A stretch of 64,000 nt of DNA from Clostridia bacterium (GTDB lineage Bacteria > Bacillota > Clostridia > Oscillospirales > Acutalibacteraceae). How positions within the stretch are numbered: the first letter of the stretch is position 1; each line of letters starts with the position of its first letter. Position numbers and translations under genes: made by a program. The notes beneath the pieces were generated by a model, which saw only the letters and a program-made list of their open reading frames with translations, had not been told where the DNA came from and did not search any database. The stretch spans positions 1 to 64,000 of the forward strand of contig JAFTCX010000021.1 of NCBI GenBank assembly GCA_017454485.1. The letters run 5' to 3'. Positions 42,513 through 51,520 of this stretch are shown here, piece after piece.

Positions 42513-43234
42513 AACTGATTCGCGCGCGTGACTATGCGCACATGAGCCGTCAGGCCGCAAATATCATCTCTGCGCAGGTGATTCTGAAGCCGGATTCCGT
42601 GCTCGGACTTGCTACGGGCTCCAGTCCCATCGGCGCCTATCGCCAGCTCATCGACTGGTTCAATAAGGGCGACGTAGATTTTTCGAAAATCAAAACGGTA
42701 AACCTTGACGAATACATCGGTCTGAACGCCGAAAATGAGCAAAGCTATGCATATTTTATGCGCAAAAACTTTTTTGATCATATCAATGTACGCTCCGAAA
42801 ACACGTTCATTCCCTGCGGAATGAATACGGATGAAGCGCAGGAGTGTGCGCGCTATGATGCGCTGATCCGCTCCCTCGGCGGCATTGACCTGCAGTTGCT
42901 CGGACTCGGACCGAACGGACACATCGGGTTCAACGAACCCGATGATGTGTTCACCAAAGGCACGCACCGTGTGGAGCTGACCGAAGCGACGATTCAGGCA
43001 AACAAACGCTTTTTTGAAAGCGAAGAAGAAGTACCGCGTGCCGCCTATACCATGGGCATCTGCGACATCATGCAGGCGCTGCGTGTTGTGATGGTCGTTT
43101 CCGGCGAAGAAAAAGCGGAAATTGTGAAAAAAGCGTTTTTCGGTCCGGTCACACCGCGTGTTCCGGCGTCGATTCTGCAGTTGCACAAAGATTTTACTCT
43201 GGTTGCCGATGAAGCGGCATTGAAGTGTTTCTAA
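42509..43234 (+). CDS. nagB: Glucosamine-6-phosphate deaminase
   Basis: A 241-aa enzyme turning glucosamine-6-phosphate into fructose-6-phosphate and ammonia. The sugar-binding LGLATGSSPIGAYR, NLDEYIGL and the catalytic GLGPNGHIGFNEP with the following THRVELT are present. It lacks the allosteric C-terminal extension of the 266-aa E. coli enzyme, as usual in Firmicutes. Confidence 0.97.
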   Translation: MKLIRARDYAHMSRQAANIISAQVILKPDSVLGLATGSSPIGAYRQLIDWFNKGDVDFSKIKTVNLDEYIGLNAENEQSYAYFMRKNFFDHINVRSENTFIPCGMNTDEAQECARYDALIRSLGGIDLQLLGLGPNGHIGFNEPDDVFTKGTHRVELTEATIQANKRFFESEEEVPRAAYTMGICDIMQALRVVMVVSGEEKAEIVKKAFFGPVTPRVPASILQLHKDFTLVADEAALKCF

Positions 43235-43252
43235 AATAGGAAAGGTGATGGC

Positions 43253-45520
43253 ATGAGACAATTTTCCGTCAGCGGAATGAACTGTGCCGCATGCAGTGCG
43301 CGTGTGGAAAAAGCGGTTTCCGCCGTAGAAGGCGTGGAACAGTGCAGCGTCAATCTGTTGACAAACTCCATGGGCGTGGAAGGTTCTGCGAGCGACGAGG
43401 CGATCATTTCCGCTGTTGTTGCTGCAGGCTACGGTGCAAAAGTCAAGGGCGCTGCGGCTGAAAAGAGTTCGCCGGCGCAGGAAACAGCAGAGGATGACGC
43501 CGCAAGCGCATCCATCGCAAAGCGGCTGATCGCTTCTGTGGTGTTCCTTGCTGTTTTGATGTATATTTCAATGGGTCACAGTATGTTCGGCTGGCCGCTG
43601 CCGCCGTTTATGAGCGGCGATCATGTGATGATGGGGCTGACGCAGCTTTTGCTTTCGGCGATCGTAATGATCATCAATCAAAAGTTTTTCATCAGCGGTT
43701 TTCGCGGTCTGCTGCACCGTGCGCCGAATATGGATACGCTCGTGGCGCTCGGTTCCGCTGCGGCCTTCGGCTACAGCACCTGGACGCTGTATGCGATGAT
43801 CCATGCGCAGTTTCTCGGCGATAACGCAGCGGTAGAAGGCGCAATGCACAATTTTTATTTTGAAAGCGCAGCAATGATTTTGACGCTGATCACGGTCGGA
43901 AAGCTGCTGGAAGCGAAAGCAAAGGGCAAAACGACGAATGCGATCAAAAGCCTGATGCGCCTTGCGCCGAAAACCGCAACGGTTTTGCGCGGCGAAAAGG
44001 AAGTCATGATCCCGGTCTCGCAGGTCAAAAAAGGCGACGTGTTTGTTCTGCGTCCCGGCGTCAATGTTCCGGTAGACGGCGTTGTTATCGAAGGCAGCAG
44101 CGCAATCAACGAAGCCGCTTTGACCGGCGAAAGCATTCCGGTGGATAAAACGGTGGGCGACACGGTTTCTGCGGCCACAACGAATCTTTCCGGCTTTTTG
44201 AAATGTGAAGCAACGCGCGTCGGCGAGGATACAACGCTTGCACAAATCATCCGCATGGTGTCTGACGCTGCGGCAACAAAAGCGCCGATCGCGAAGATCG
44301 CCGATAAAGTCGCCGGCGTTTTCGTGCCCGTTGTGATGGGCATCGCAGCCGTAACGTTGCTCGTCTGGCTGCTGCTTGGCGAAAGTGTCGGCACTGCACT
44401 GACGCGCGCAATCGCTGTGCTTGTAATCAGTTGCCCGTGCGCGCTCGGACTTGCAACGCCTGTGGCAATCATGGTCGGCAGCGGCGTCGGCGCTAAGAAA
44501 GGGATTTTGTTCAAAACCGCCGTTTCGCTTGAGACGGCCGGAAAGACCGGTATTGTTGCGCTTGATAAAACCGGAACGATCACCGAGGGGAAACCTGTTG
44601 TTACAGATTTGATCCCTTCGGAAAATATTACAAACGAAACCCTGCTTTCTCTTGCGTTCGCGCTGGAGCAGGGCAGTGAGCACCCGCTGGCGAAGGCGAT
44701 CATTCAAAAGGCGAACGAAGAAAACATAGAACCGCAAAGCGTTTCTTCTTTTGAAGCGCTGCCCGGCAACGGCGTGCGCGCTCTGCTCGGACAAACTGAG
44801 CTTATCGGCGGCAGTCTGTCATTCATCGAAACCAAAGCAAACGTCACGCCACTGATGCGCAATCAGATCGATGCGCTTTCCGCAAAAGGAAAAACGCCGC
44901 TCCTGTTTGTCAGAAACGGCGAATTGCTGGGCGTTATTGCTGTTGCGGATGTAATCAAGGCTGACAGTGCGCAGGCTGTCAAGGAGCTGCAGCAGCTCGG
45001 CCTTCGTGTTGTGATGCTGACCGGCGATAACGCGCGTACCGCCGCTGCCATCGGCGCCGAGGTTGGAGTGGATCAGGTGATCTCTGACGTGCTGCCCGGC
45101 GATAAGAGCGTTGCCGTTCAGTCTCTGCAGCAGACGGCGAAGGTCGCCATGGTCGGCGACGGGATCAATGACGCGCCTGCGCTTACCCAGGCGGATGTCG
45201 GCATCGCGATCGGCGCAGGTGCCGATGTGGCTGTGGACGCTGCGGACGTTGTGCTAGTCAACAACAGCCTGCGCGACGTTGCGGCGGCGATTCGGCTGAG
45301 CCGAGCGGTTTTACGCAACATTAAGGAAAACCTGTTTTGGGCGTTTTGCTATAACATCATCGGCATACCGCTTGCAGCCGGCGCCTTCATTTCGCTGTTC
45401 GGATGGTCGCTCAATCCGATGTTCGGCGCCGCAGCGATGAGCCTTTCGAGCTTCCTCGTCGTAACAAACGCACTGCGGTTGAATCTGTTTGACCCGAAAA
45501 AGAACAAACATCAAAAATAA
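43253..45520 (+). CDS. copA: Copper-translocating P-type ATPase
   Basis: 755 aa. One N-terminal heavy-metal domain carries GMNCAAC (Cys11, Cys14). The membrane copper motif CPC is at 394-396. The phosphorylation motif DKTGT starts at Asp438, TGES lies near 291-294, and SEHPLAKAI and GDGINDAP complete the ATPase core. CPC with this HMA domain indicates Cu(I) export (P1B-1). It starts 18 bases after nagB with an AGGAAAGGTG site and no separate promoter, so it probably shares the nag transcript, an odd partnership. No CsoR or CopZ gene is next to it. Confidence 0.94.
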   Translation: MRQFSVSGMNCAACSARVEKAVSAVEGVEQCSVNLLTNSMGVEGSASDEAIISAVVAAGYGAKVKGAAAEKSSPAQETAEDDAASASIAKRLIASVVFLAVLMYISMGHSMFGWPLPPFMSGDHVMMGLTQLLLSAIVMIINQKFFISGFRGLLHRAPNMDTLVALGSAAAFGYSTWTLYAMIHAQFLGDNAAVEGAMHNFYFESAAMILTLITVGKLLEAKAKGKTTNAIKSLMRLAPKTATVLRGEKEVMIPVSQVKKGDVFVLRPGVNVPVDGVVIEGSSAINEAALTGESIPVDKTVGDTVSAATTNLSGFLKCEATRVGEDTTLAQIIRMVSDAAATKAPIAKIADKVAGVFVPVVMGIAAVTLLVWLLLGESVGTALTRAIAVLVISCPCALGLATPVAIMVGSGVGAKKGILFKTAVSLETAGKTGIVALDKTGTITEGKPVVTDLIPSENITNETLLSLAFALEQGSEHPLAKAIIQKANEENIEPQSVSSFEALPGNGVRALLGQTELIGGSLSFIETKANVTPLMRNQIDALSAKGKTPLLFVRNGELLGVIAVADVIKADSAQAVKELQQLGLRVVMLTGDNARTAAAIGAEVGVDQVISDVLPGDKSVAVQSLQQTAKVAMVGDGINDAPALTQADVGIAIGAGADVAVDAADVVLVNNSLRDVAAAIRLSRAVLRNIKENLFWAFCYNIIGIPLAAGAFISLFGWSLNPMFGAAAMSLSSFLVVTNALRLNLFDPKKNKHQK

Positions 45521-46398
45521 TCTTTGACACTGGCAAGCGCGGTGCTGACCTGCGCTTGCTGTTCTTTTGTCAGCGACACCAACGGCAGGCGGCAGGCGCC
45601 GACGGGAATGCCCGCTTTCTGCATGGCAAATTTGATCGGCATCGGGTTGACAGAGCAAAACAGCGCTTCGTTAAGCGGCTGCAGCTTCTTTTGTAATATG
45701 GCGCTTTGTTTGGCATCGCCGCTGACTGCCGCCAAATTCAGTTCATGCGCTGCTTTCGGCAAAACATTTGAAAGCACTGAAATCGTGCCCTTGCCGCCGA
45801 GCAGACCGATCGGTGCGGCGAGGTCGTCGTTGCCGGAATAAAAAGAAAGATCGTCGCCGACAAGCGTCATTGCTTTGATGATCTTGGCAATGTTGTCGTC
45901 CGCTTCTTTGACAGCGATGATCTTTTCATGTTTTGAAAGCGCCAGATAGGTTTCCGGCGTAATGTTCATCCCGGTGCGTGACGGGACATTATAGACAATG
46001 ATCGGTTTTTCCAATGCGTCGGCAAGGGTGAAATAATGCTCGATCAGACCTTGCTGCGAGGTTTTGTTGTAATACGGCGTAACGATCAGATGTGCGTCAG
46101 CGCCGCATCTTTCGGCCTTTTTTGCCGTCTGCAGGGCAAACGAAGTGCTGTTGCTGCCGCTGGAACAAATTACGGGAACGCGACCCTTTACACGTCTGAC
46201 AGCGCGTGAAAACAGTTCTTCCCGTTCAGCGAGCGAAAGCGTTGCGCCTTCGCCCGTCGTTCCGCAAACAACAACAGCATCGGTTCCGTTTGCAATTTGA
46301 TCGTCGATCATTTTTTCAAACAGTGGAAAATTCACTGTCATATCTTCATTGAAGGGCGTCACAAGCGCAACGCCGCTGCCGATGAAGAGGGGATTCAA
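45511..46398 (-). CDS. dapA: 4-hydroxy-tetrahydrodipicolinate synthase
   Basis: A 295-aa aldolase condensing pyruvate with aspartate semialdehyde at the entry to lysine and diaminopimelate synthesis. VCGTTGEGATL, the Tyr in IIVYNVPSRTGMNI and the Schiff-base Lys in IIAVKEAD are visible. It follows asd by 42 bases in the same direction, so substrate production and use are co-expressed. Its 3' end overlaps convergent copA by 10 bases. Confidence 0.97.
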   Translation of the reverse strand: MNPLFIGSGVALVTPFNEDMTVNFPLFEKMIDDQIANGTDAVVVCGTTGEGATLSLAEREELFSRAVRRVKGRVPVICSSGSNSTSFALQTAKKAERCGADAHLIVTPYYNKTSQQGLIEHYFTLADALEKPIIVYNVPSRTGMNITPETYLALSKHEKIIAVKEADDNIAKIIKAMTLVGDDLSFYSGNDDLAAPIGLLGGKGTISVLSNVLPKAAHELNLAAVSGDAKQSAILQKKLQPLNEALFCSVNPMPIKFAMQKAGIPVGACRLPLVSLTKEQQAQVSTALASVKDYF

Positions 46399-46440
46399 TG
46401 AAAAACACCTCCGAAGCGGACTTCATCGGTGAACACCGAA

Positions 46441-47529
46441 TCAGTCCATGTAGCCTTCCGCGCAAAGCAGTTCGGCAAGCAGCACACCGCCGCCGGCCGC
46501 GCCGCGCAGGGTATTGTGGGAAAGGCAAACAAATTTATAGTCGTACTGTGTGTCCTCACGCAGTCTTCCGATCGAGATCGCCATGCCGCCTTCAAGATCA
46601 CGCTGCAGCTTTGTCTGCGGAAGGTTGTCTTCCGTAAAGTAGTTGAGGAACTGTTTCGGCGCGGAGGGAAGATTCAGCTCCTGTGCACGGCCGGAGAAGC
46701 TCTTCCAGGTGTCGAGAATTTCTTCCTTGCTCGGCTTTTTGCCGTCTTTAAAGCGCATAAACACAGCGCCCATGTGACCGTCGGACACGGGAACGCGGAT
46801 GCATTGTGCCGTAAATGCCGGCGCGGATGCGAGCTTAATCTCGCCGTCTTCCACGGTGCCCCAAATCTTCAGCGGTTCCTTTTCGCTCTTTTCCTCTTCG
46901 CCGCCGATGAACGGGATCACGTTGTCGAGCATCTCCGGCCAGGTTTCAAAGGTTTTGCCGGCGCCGGAAATTGCCTGATAAGTGCAAACGAGCACGGATT
47001 CAATGCCGTACTTTTTATCCAGCGGATAGATCGCAGGCACATAGCTTTGCAGCGAACAGTTGCTCTTCACAGCGATGAAGCCGCGCTTTGTACCAAGGCG
47101 CTTTTTCTGATCGGCAATGACCTTGATGTGGTCGTTGTTCAGTTCGGGAATGACCATCGGCACATCCGGGGTGAAGCGGTTGGCGCTGTTGTTGGAAATG
47201 ACAGGGCATTCCGCTTTGGCATACGCTTCTTCCAGCGCACGGATCTCGTCTTTTTTCATGTCCACGGCGCAGAAAACGAAATCAACGCTCTGCGCGATCT
47301 CGTCAATGTCAGCCGTTGCGTCTTTGACGATGAGGTTTGCAACCTTTTCCGGAATGGGCTTTTTCATCGCCCATTTTTTACCGACTGCCTCAGTGTAGGG
47401 CTTTCCGGCCGAACGGGAAGACGCAGCAAGAACTTTGACGTCAAACCAGGAATGGTCTGCAAGCAGCAGCGCAAAACGCTGTCCGACCATACCTGTTGCG
47501 CCGATGATACCGACTTTGTAAGTTTTCAT
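46441..47529 (-). CDS. asd: Aspartate-semialdehyde dehydrogenase
   Basis: 362 aa. It reduces aspartyl phosphate to the semialdehyde. NADP motif GIIGATGMVGQRFA at the N-terminus, active-site cysteine in KSNCSLQSYVPAI, and RVPVSDGH near the C-terminal third. The length and sequence style match the archaeal/fungal-type Asd class rather than the E. coli type, as seen in several Clostridia. The ATG at 47529 follows GAGGTG; an in-frame GTG lies nine bases upstream. Confidence 0.95.
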   Translation of the reverse strand: MKTYKVGIIGATGMVGQRFALLLADHSWFDVKVLAASSRSAGKPYTEAVGKKWAMKKPIPEKVANLIVKDATADIDEIAQSVDFVFCAVDMKKDEIRALEEAYAKAECPVISNNSANRFTPDVPMVIPELNNDHIKVIADQKKRLGTKRGFIAVKSNCSLQSYVPAIYPLDKKYGIESVLVCTYQAISGAGKTFETWPEMLDNVIPFIGGEEEKSEKEPLKIWGTVEDGEIKLASAPAFTAQCIRVPVSDGHMGAVFMRFKDGKKPSKEEILDTWKSFSGRAQELNLPSAPKQFLNYFTEDNLPQTKLQRDLEGGMAISIGRLREDTQYDYKFVCLSHNTLRGAAGGGVLLAELLCAEGYMD

Positions 47530-47584
47530 AATACACACCTCTTTGTTTGTTGTATTATAAATGCAAAAAAATTATAAAAAAGTG

Positions 47585-47613
47585 TTGATTCATACGTCAT
47601 TTTGCACTATAAT
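47585..47613 (+). promoter_or_regulatory. Promoter of queA-tgt
   Basis: TTGATT (47585-47590), 17 bases, perfect TATAAT (47608-47613). The start codon is about 80 bases downstream. The divergent asd gene has a TATAAT on the other strand at 47550-47555 but no good -35 box. Confidence 0.85.
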
Positions 47614-47691
47614 ACATATATTGTTTTATATAATATCACGTTAAAAGGATTTCGTCAATATTTTTTAGCGACAAAGAAAGAGTTTTTGTGT

Positions 47692-48720
47692 ATGATGAAA
47701 AAATCCGATTTTTATTATGACCTGCCGAAAGAGCTGATCGCCCAGCATCCGACCGAAAAGCGCGATCAATCACGACTTCTGGTTGTTGACCGAAATACCG
47801 GCGAACTGCAGCATAGGCACTTTTTTGACATCCTTGACGAGCTGCGGCCGGGCGATTGCCTGATTCTCAACAACACAAAGGTTTTACCTGCGCGCATCTT
47901 CGGCGTCAAAGAAGAAACCGGCGCCCATGTGGAGTTTTTGCTGCTGAAAACGGTGGAACCCGACGTTTGGGAAGTGATTGCAGGACCCGGAAAACGGGCA
48001 AAGCCGGGCGCAAAGTTCAGCTTTGAAAACGGGCTTTTAAACGCAGAGGTGCTCGATGTGCTTGAGGGCGGCAACCGCCTTGTGCGTTTTACTTATGACG
48101 GCAATTTCTACGAAGTGCTCGACCGAATCGGACAAATGCCGCTGCCGCCTTATATCACGGAAAAGCTGGAGGACAGTTCGCGCTATCAGACGGTCTATTC
48201 CGAAAAGCTCGGTTCCGCCGCCGCACCGACGGCAGGGCTGCATTTCACGAAGGAGCTGCTGGCAAAGCTTCGTGAAAAGGGCGTTGAAATCGGCGAAGTG
48301 ACGCTGCATGTGGGCCTCGGCACCTTCCGTCCGGTCAAAACGGAGGACATCACAGCGCATACTATGCATTCCGAGCATTATTGGTTACCGAAGGAAACCG
48401 CCGATCTCATCAACCGCACCAAAGCAAACGGCGGACGTGTGATCGCCGTCGGCACGACGAGCTGCCGCACGCTGGAATCGGTTGCGACGTTCCACGGAAA
48501 GATTGAGGAAGCGGAAGGGGATACGGACATTTTCATCTATCCCGGCTATGAATTCAAGTGTATCGATGCCCTCATCACGAATTTCCATCTGCCGGAAAGC
48601 ACACTTATCATGCTTGTCAGCGCGTTTTGCGGGTATGAGAATACGATGCATTTTTACGATGTGGCAGTCAAAGAGAAATATAGATTTTTCTCCTTTGGCG
48701 ACGCCTGTTTTATCAGATAA
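47692..48720 (+). CDS. queA: S-adenosylmethionine:tRNA ribosyltransferase-isomerase
   Basis: 342 aa. QueA adds the cyclopentene-diol precursor of queuosine to tRNA using SAM as ribosyl donor. [23 protein letters not shown] at the start, [17 protein letters not shown] and [10 protein letters not shown] are family hallmarks. It begins at ATG 47692 or 47695; the ribosome site is weak (AAAGAG). A longer open frame upstream is untranslated leader. It is paired with tgt, 17 bases downstream. Confidence 0.96.
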   Translation: MMKKSDFYYDLPKELIAQHPTEKRDQSRLLVVDRNTGELQHRHFFDILDELRPGDCLILNNTKVLPARIFGVKEETGAHVEFLLLKTVEPDVWEVIAGPGKRAKPGAKFSFENGLLNAEVLDVLEGGNRLVRFTYDGNFYEVLDRIGQMPLPPYITEKLEDSSRYQTVYSEKLGSAAAPTAGLHFTKELLAKLREKGVEIGEVTLHVGLGTFRPVKTEDITAHTMHSEHYWLPKETADLINRTKANGGRVIAVGTTSCRTLESVATFHGKIEEAEGDTDIFIYPGYEFKCIDALITNFHLPESTLIMLVSAFCGYENTMHFYDVAVKEKYRFFSFGDACFIR

Positions 48721-48737
48721 ACTATAAAGGAGTTTTC

Positions 48738-49868
48738 ATGTTCAGAATTATCAAACAATCCGGCGCAGCCCGTCGCGGCGAATTTGAAACCGTTCACGGT
48801 ACTGTGCAGACGCCGGCATTTCAAAATGTCGCCACCTGCGGTGCAATCAAGGGTGCGCTTTCCGCGCTCGACCTCAAGGAAATCAAAACGCAGGTTATGC
48901 TGTGCAACACCTATCATCTGCATGTGCGCCCGGGCGACAACCTTGTTAAGGATATGGGCGGCCTGCACAAGTTTACGCGCTGGGACGGGCCGATCCTTAC
49001 GGACAGCGGAGGCTTTCAGGTGTTTTCGCTTGCGGGACTGCGCAAGATCACCGAGGAGGGCGTGACCTTTCAATCCCATGTGGACGGGCGGCGCATTTTC
49101 ATGGGCCCCGAGGAGAGCATGATGATCCAGTCGAATCTCGGCTCCACGATCGCAATGGCGTTCGATGAATGTGTGGAAAACCCGGCGACCTTTCAATATG
49201 CAAAGGATTCCTGTGCGCGTACCTACCGTTGGCTGGTGCGTTGTCAAAAGAAAATGCAGGAGCTGAACGCTTCGGGCAAAGCGGTGAATCCGCATCAACT
49301 GCTGTTTGGGATCAACCAGGGCTGTACATTTGATGATCTTCGCATCGAGCACATGAAGCAGATCGCGGACCTTGACCTTGACGGCTACGCCATCGGCGGT
49401 CTTGCGGTCGGCGAACCGAAGGAAGAGATGTATCGCATCATCACAGCGATCGAACCGTATATGCCGAAGGCGAAGATCCGCTATCTCATGGGTGTCGGCA
49501 CACCGGGCAATATCCTCGAAGCCGTGCGCCGCGGCGTGGATCTGTTTGACTGTGTGATGCCTTCGCGCAACGCACGCCATGGTCATTTGTTCACTTGGAA
49601 CGGTATCATTAACATCAATAACGCAAAATATGAGCGCGACGAAAGCCCGATCGATCCGCAGTGCGACTGCCCGACCTGCCGTCATTTCAGCAAAAGCTAT
49701 ATCCGGCATCTGTTCAAGGCAAAGGAGATGCTTGCCATGCGCCTTTGTGTGATGCATAATCTATATTTTTACAACACACTAATGGAGCGCATCCGTCAGG
49801 CGCTGGACGAAGATCGATATGAAGACTTCTACCGCGCAAACGTGGATCTTTTGGACACAAGAATATAA
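48738..49868 (+). CDS. tgt: tRNA-guanine transglycosylase
   Basis: A 376-aa enzyme swapping guanine-34 for the queuosine precursor preQ1. The active-site region ILTDSGGFQVFSL, GLAVGEP, and the nucleophile region DLFDCVMPSRNARHG are clear. The zinc site CDCPTC with a later Cys and His (RHLFKAKE...LCVMHN) is intact. It lies with queA and before yajC, the standard queA-tgt-yajC order. Confidence 0.98.
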   Translation: MFRIIKQSGAARRGEFETVHGTVQTPAFQNVATCGAIKGALSALDLKEIKTQVMLCNTYHLHVRPGDNLVKDMGGLHKFTRWDGPILTDSGGFQVFSLAGLRKITEEGVTFQSHVDGRRIFMGPEESMMIQSNLGSTIAMAFDECVENPATFQYAKDSCARTYRWLVRCQKKMQELNASGKAVNPHQLLFGINQGCTFDDLRIEHMKQIADLDLDGYAIGGLAVGEPKEEMYRIITAIEPYMPKAKIRYLMGVGTPGNILEAVRRGVDLFDCVMPSRNARHGHLFTWNGIININNAKYERDESPIDPQCDCPTCRHFSKSYIRHLFKAKEMLAMRLCVMHNLYFYNTLMERIRQALDEDRYEDFYRANVDLLDTRI

Positions 49869-49882
49869 TTTTAAAAAAACAC

Positions 49883-49911
49883 TTGCATTTAAGCGAAAAT
49901 CTCTGTATAAT
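49883..49911 (+). promoter_or_regulatory. Promoter of yajC
   Basis: TTGCAT (49883-49888), 17 bases, perfect TATAAT (49906-49911), 31 bases before the ATG. It lets yajC and the genes behind it be expressed apart from queA-tgt. Confidence 0.85.
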
Positions 49912-49942
49912 ACATACATTATGATTTTTGGAGGACTTTAAA

Positions 49943-50350
49943 ATGAACTTTTTAACGACCACAACACAGGCTGCATCCCGCACCAGTTCGTTTACCATGA
50001 TTTTGCTCATGGTCGGCATGTTTGTGATCATGTATTTTGTCATGATCCGTCCGCAGAAAAAGCGTCAGAAGGAAGAGCAGGAGATGCGCAACGCTGTTGA
50101 CGTCGGCGATGAGATCACGACCATCGGCGGCATCTGCGGCCGCGTTGTCACTGTGAAGGAAGAGCATCTCATCATTGAAACCGGCGCTGACAGAAACCGT
50201 ATGCAGATCACCAAATGGGCGGTGCAGCAGAACAACACTGCCAACGAGCGTCTTGCCGCCGAACGCGCAGCAGCAAAAGAAGCTGCTGATAAAGCGAAGG
50301 CTGAAAAGGCTGCGGAAAAGGCTGCAAAAAAAGGCAAGAAGAACGACTGA
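49943..50350 (+). CDS. yajC: Preprotein translocase accessory subunit YajC
   Basis: 135 aa. One membrane helix (about residues 16-36) is followed by the YajC core: MIRPQKKRQKEEQEMRNAVDVGDEITTIGGICGRVV. The C-terminal 35 residues are an Ala/Lys/Glu-rich helix not found in short relatives. YajC associates with SecDF. ATG 49943 follows GGAGGA; an upstream TTG is part of that site. Confidence 0.95.
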   Translation: MNFLTTTTQAASRTSSFTMILLMVGMFVIMYFVMIRPQKKRQKEEQEMRNAVDVGDEITTIGGICGRVVTVKEEHLIIETGADRNRMQITKWAVQQNNTANERLAAERAAAKEAADKAKAEKAAEKAAKKGKKND

Positions 50351-50356
50351 CCCTTT

Positions 50357-50387
50357 AAGTCCCCACTGAGTGAATCAGCAGGGACTT
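50357..50387 (+). other. Hairpin after yajC without a T run
   Basis: AAGTCCC (50357-50363) pairs with GGGACTT (50381-50387), and CTGA pairs with TCAG inside. It is followed by CAGGCATAAAG, so it is not a standard terminator. It is the first of two hairpins in the 97-base gap. Confidence 0.6.
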
Positions 50388-50402
50388 CAGGCATAAAGAA
50401 AC

Positions 50403-50443
50403 AAGCTTCCTCATATTCTTTAGCATGGAATGTGAGGAGGCTT
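50403..50443 (+). promoter_or_regulatory. Hairpin that hides a ribosome binding site
   Basis: Bases 50403-50418 pair with 50428-50443 in a continuous 16-bp stem (two G-T pairs) around a 9-base loop. The AGGAGG at 50435-50440, the ribosome site of the membrane protein starting at 50448, lies wholly in the 3' arm. Translation of that gene should need the stem to be opened. A run of CTTT only follows, so it is a poor terminator. Confidence 0.72.
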
Positions 50444-50447
50444 CTTT

Positions 50448-50882
50448 ATGTCGCAGGGACAAATAAGAAAAAGAAATCCGGCAGCGCGTAAATGGTATGG
50501 CTTGCTTTTGGAACAAGGCGTGATCCTGCTTAGCTATCTCGTGCTGTTTTTGTTGAGTGCGCTGATTGCCTATAAAACAGGCTGTAAACGGGAGCAGAGC
50601 TATTATTATGCTGCAGTCGCTTTTTCTTTAGCGGCGCTGTGCGGCGCAGCTTTTGCGGCAAGGCGTACGGGCAAAAACGGTCTTCTGGTCGGATTGCAAA
50701 AAACAGCGATTGGTAACTTCTGCGTGCTTGTTTGCGCAGCGGTTGCAGCCGGGTTTCAGCCGGATATGCGCATTCTGATCACAGCGGTGATTCTTGTGCT
50801 GTGCGCCTGTCTCGGCGGTATCCTCGGCGTAAATTTAAAGAAAAACCCGCATTTACCGCACCGCAGAGGAAGAAAAAAATGA
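50448..50882 (+). CDS. TIGR04086-type membrane protein
   Basis: 144 aa with four hydrophobic segments (about 20-40, 52-70, 82-102, 107-127), a basic N-terminus and a very basic C-terminus (HRRGRKK). Small four-helix proteins of this type next to yajC are annotated TIGR04086 in Clostridia; function unknown. Its ribosome site is buried in a hairpin. Its stop overlaps the next start (ATGA). Confidence 0.72.
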   Translation: MSQGQIRKRNPAARKWYGLLLEQGVILLSYLVLFLLSALIAYKTGCKREQSYYYAAVAFSLAALCGAAFAARRTGKNGLLVGLQKTAIGNFCVLVCAAVAAGFQPDMRILITAVILVLCACLGGILGVNLKKNPHLPHRRGRKK

Positions 50883-51520
50883 GAATACAGGCAGTGTTCA
50901 CAAAAAAAGAACCACCGCAATTCAGCAGAACAAGGCAGGATGCATCGGCGCAAAAGCTGTATATGCTGACTGCGGTCTTGGCCCTCGGCATTTTATTCGG
51001 TGTAGTGATTTATCTGACAAGGCGCACAATGCTGCTTGAGCAGTTGCTCGCACGAATCGTATCGTTTCATACAAGCGGCGAAAAAAACGCATTTATCCGC
51101 AATTTTGCAGGCTTTTGGGGCTGTGATACGATATGGTTTTTGCTGCTGCTGATTTGCGGAACCTCACCGGTCGGAACCTGTGCGGTCTATGTACTGCTGT
51201 TTTTGAAAGCAAGCGGAATCGGCGCGCTGGCGTGTTTATATACGCAAAACTTTCAGGCACAAACCGTCGGCGCATATTTTCTCTGTGTTTTTCCCGGAAA
51301 AATCCTGCTGTTGCTCGTTCTGTTGATGATGGGACAAAACTGCATCCACATGTGTCAGACCGTGCGAACAGATCAAACGCAGCAGGGGACTGAGAACAAA
51401 CGGTCGCTGTCACTTTTTGCTGCAAGAAGCGGCATTGTATACGGAATATTGTTACTCACGGATCTATTAAACGCTGCGCTTCCGGCAGTTTTCAATCTTC
51501 CTTTTTCGCCGCCGGTTTAG
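50879..51520 (+). CDS. SpoIIM-like multi-spanning membrane protein
   Basis: 213 aa. The order is: basic N-terminus, membrane helix 30-50 (LGILFGVVIYL), a soluble stretch, then hydrophobic segments around 79-125 and 130-150 and one near the C-terminus. The pattern of an N-terminal LGxxFG helix, a short 'FIRNF' stretch and three or more following helices recalls stage II sporulation protein M (SpoIIM/DUF95). In Bacillus, spoIIM lies close to xerD, and here xerD is the convergent neighbour. Similarity is weak, so this is a tentative name. It overlaps xerD's 3' end by 29 bases. Confidence 0.5.
   Translation: MRIQAVFTKKEPPQFSRTRQDASAQKLYMLTAVLALGILFGVVIYLTRRTMLLEQLLARIVSFHTSGEKNAFIRNFAGFWGCDTIWFLLLLICGTSPVGTCAVYVLLFLKASGIGALACLYTQNFQAQTVGAYFLCVFPGKILLLLVLLMMGQNCIHMCQTVRTDQTQQGTENKRSLSLFAARSGIVYGILLLTDLLNAALPAVFNLPFSPPV

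Noticed and set aside
46429..47577. 382-codon open frame opposite asd
   Set aside because: Antisense shadow; asd has the NADP and cysteine motifs.
47530..47691. Lysine riboswitch ahead of asd-dapA
   Set aside because: Fewer than 100 A+T-rich bases are available and no L-box structure could be drawn; the space is used by divergent promoters.
48654..49757. 367-codon open frame opposite tgt
   Set aside because: Antisense shadow of an unmistakable tRNA-guanine transglycosylase.
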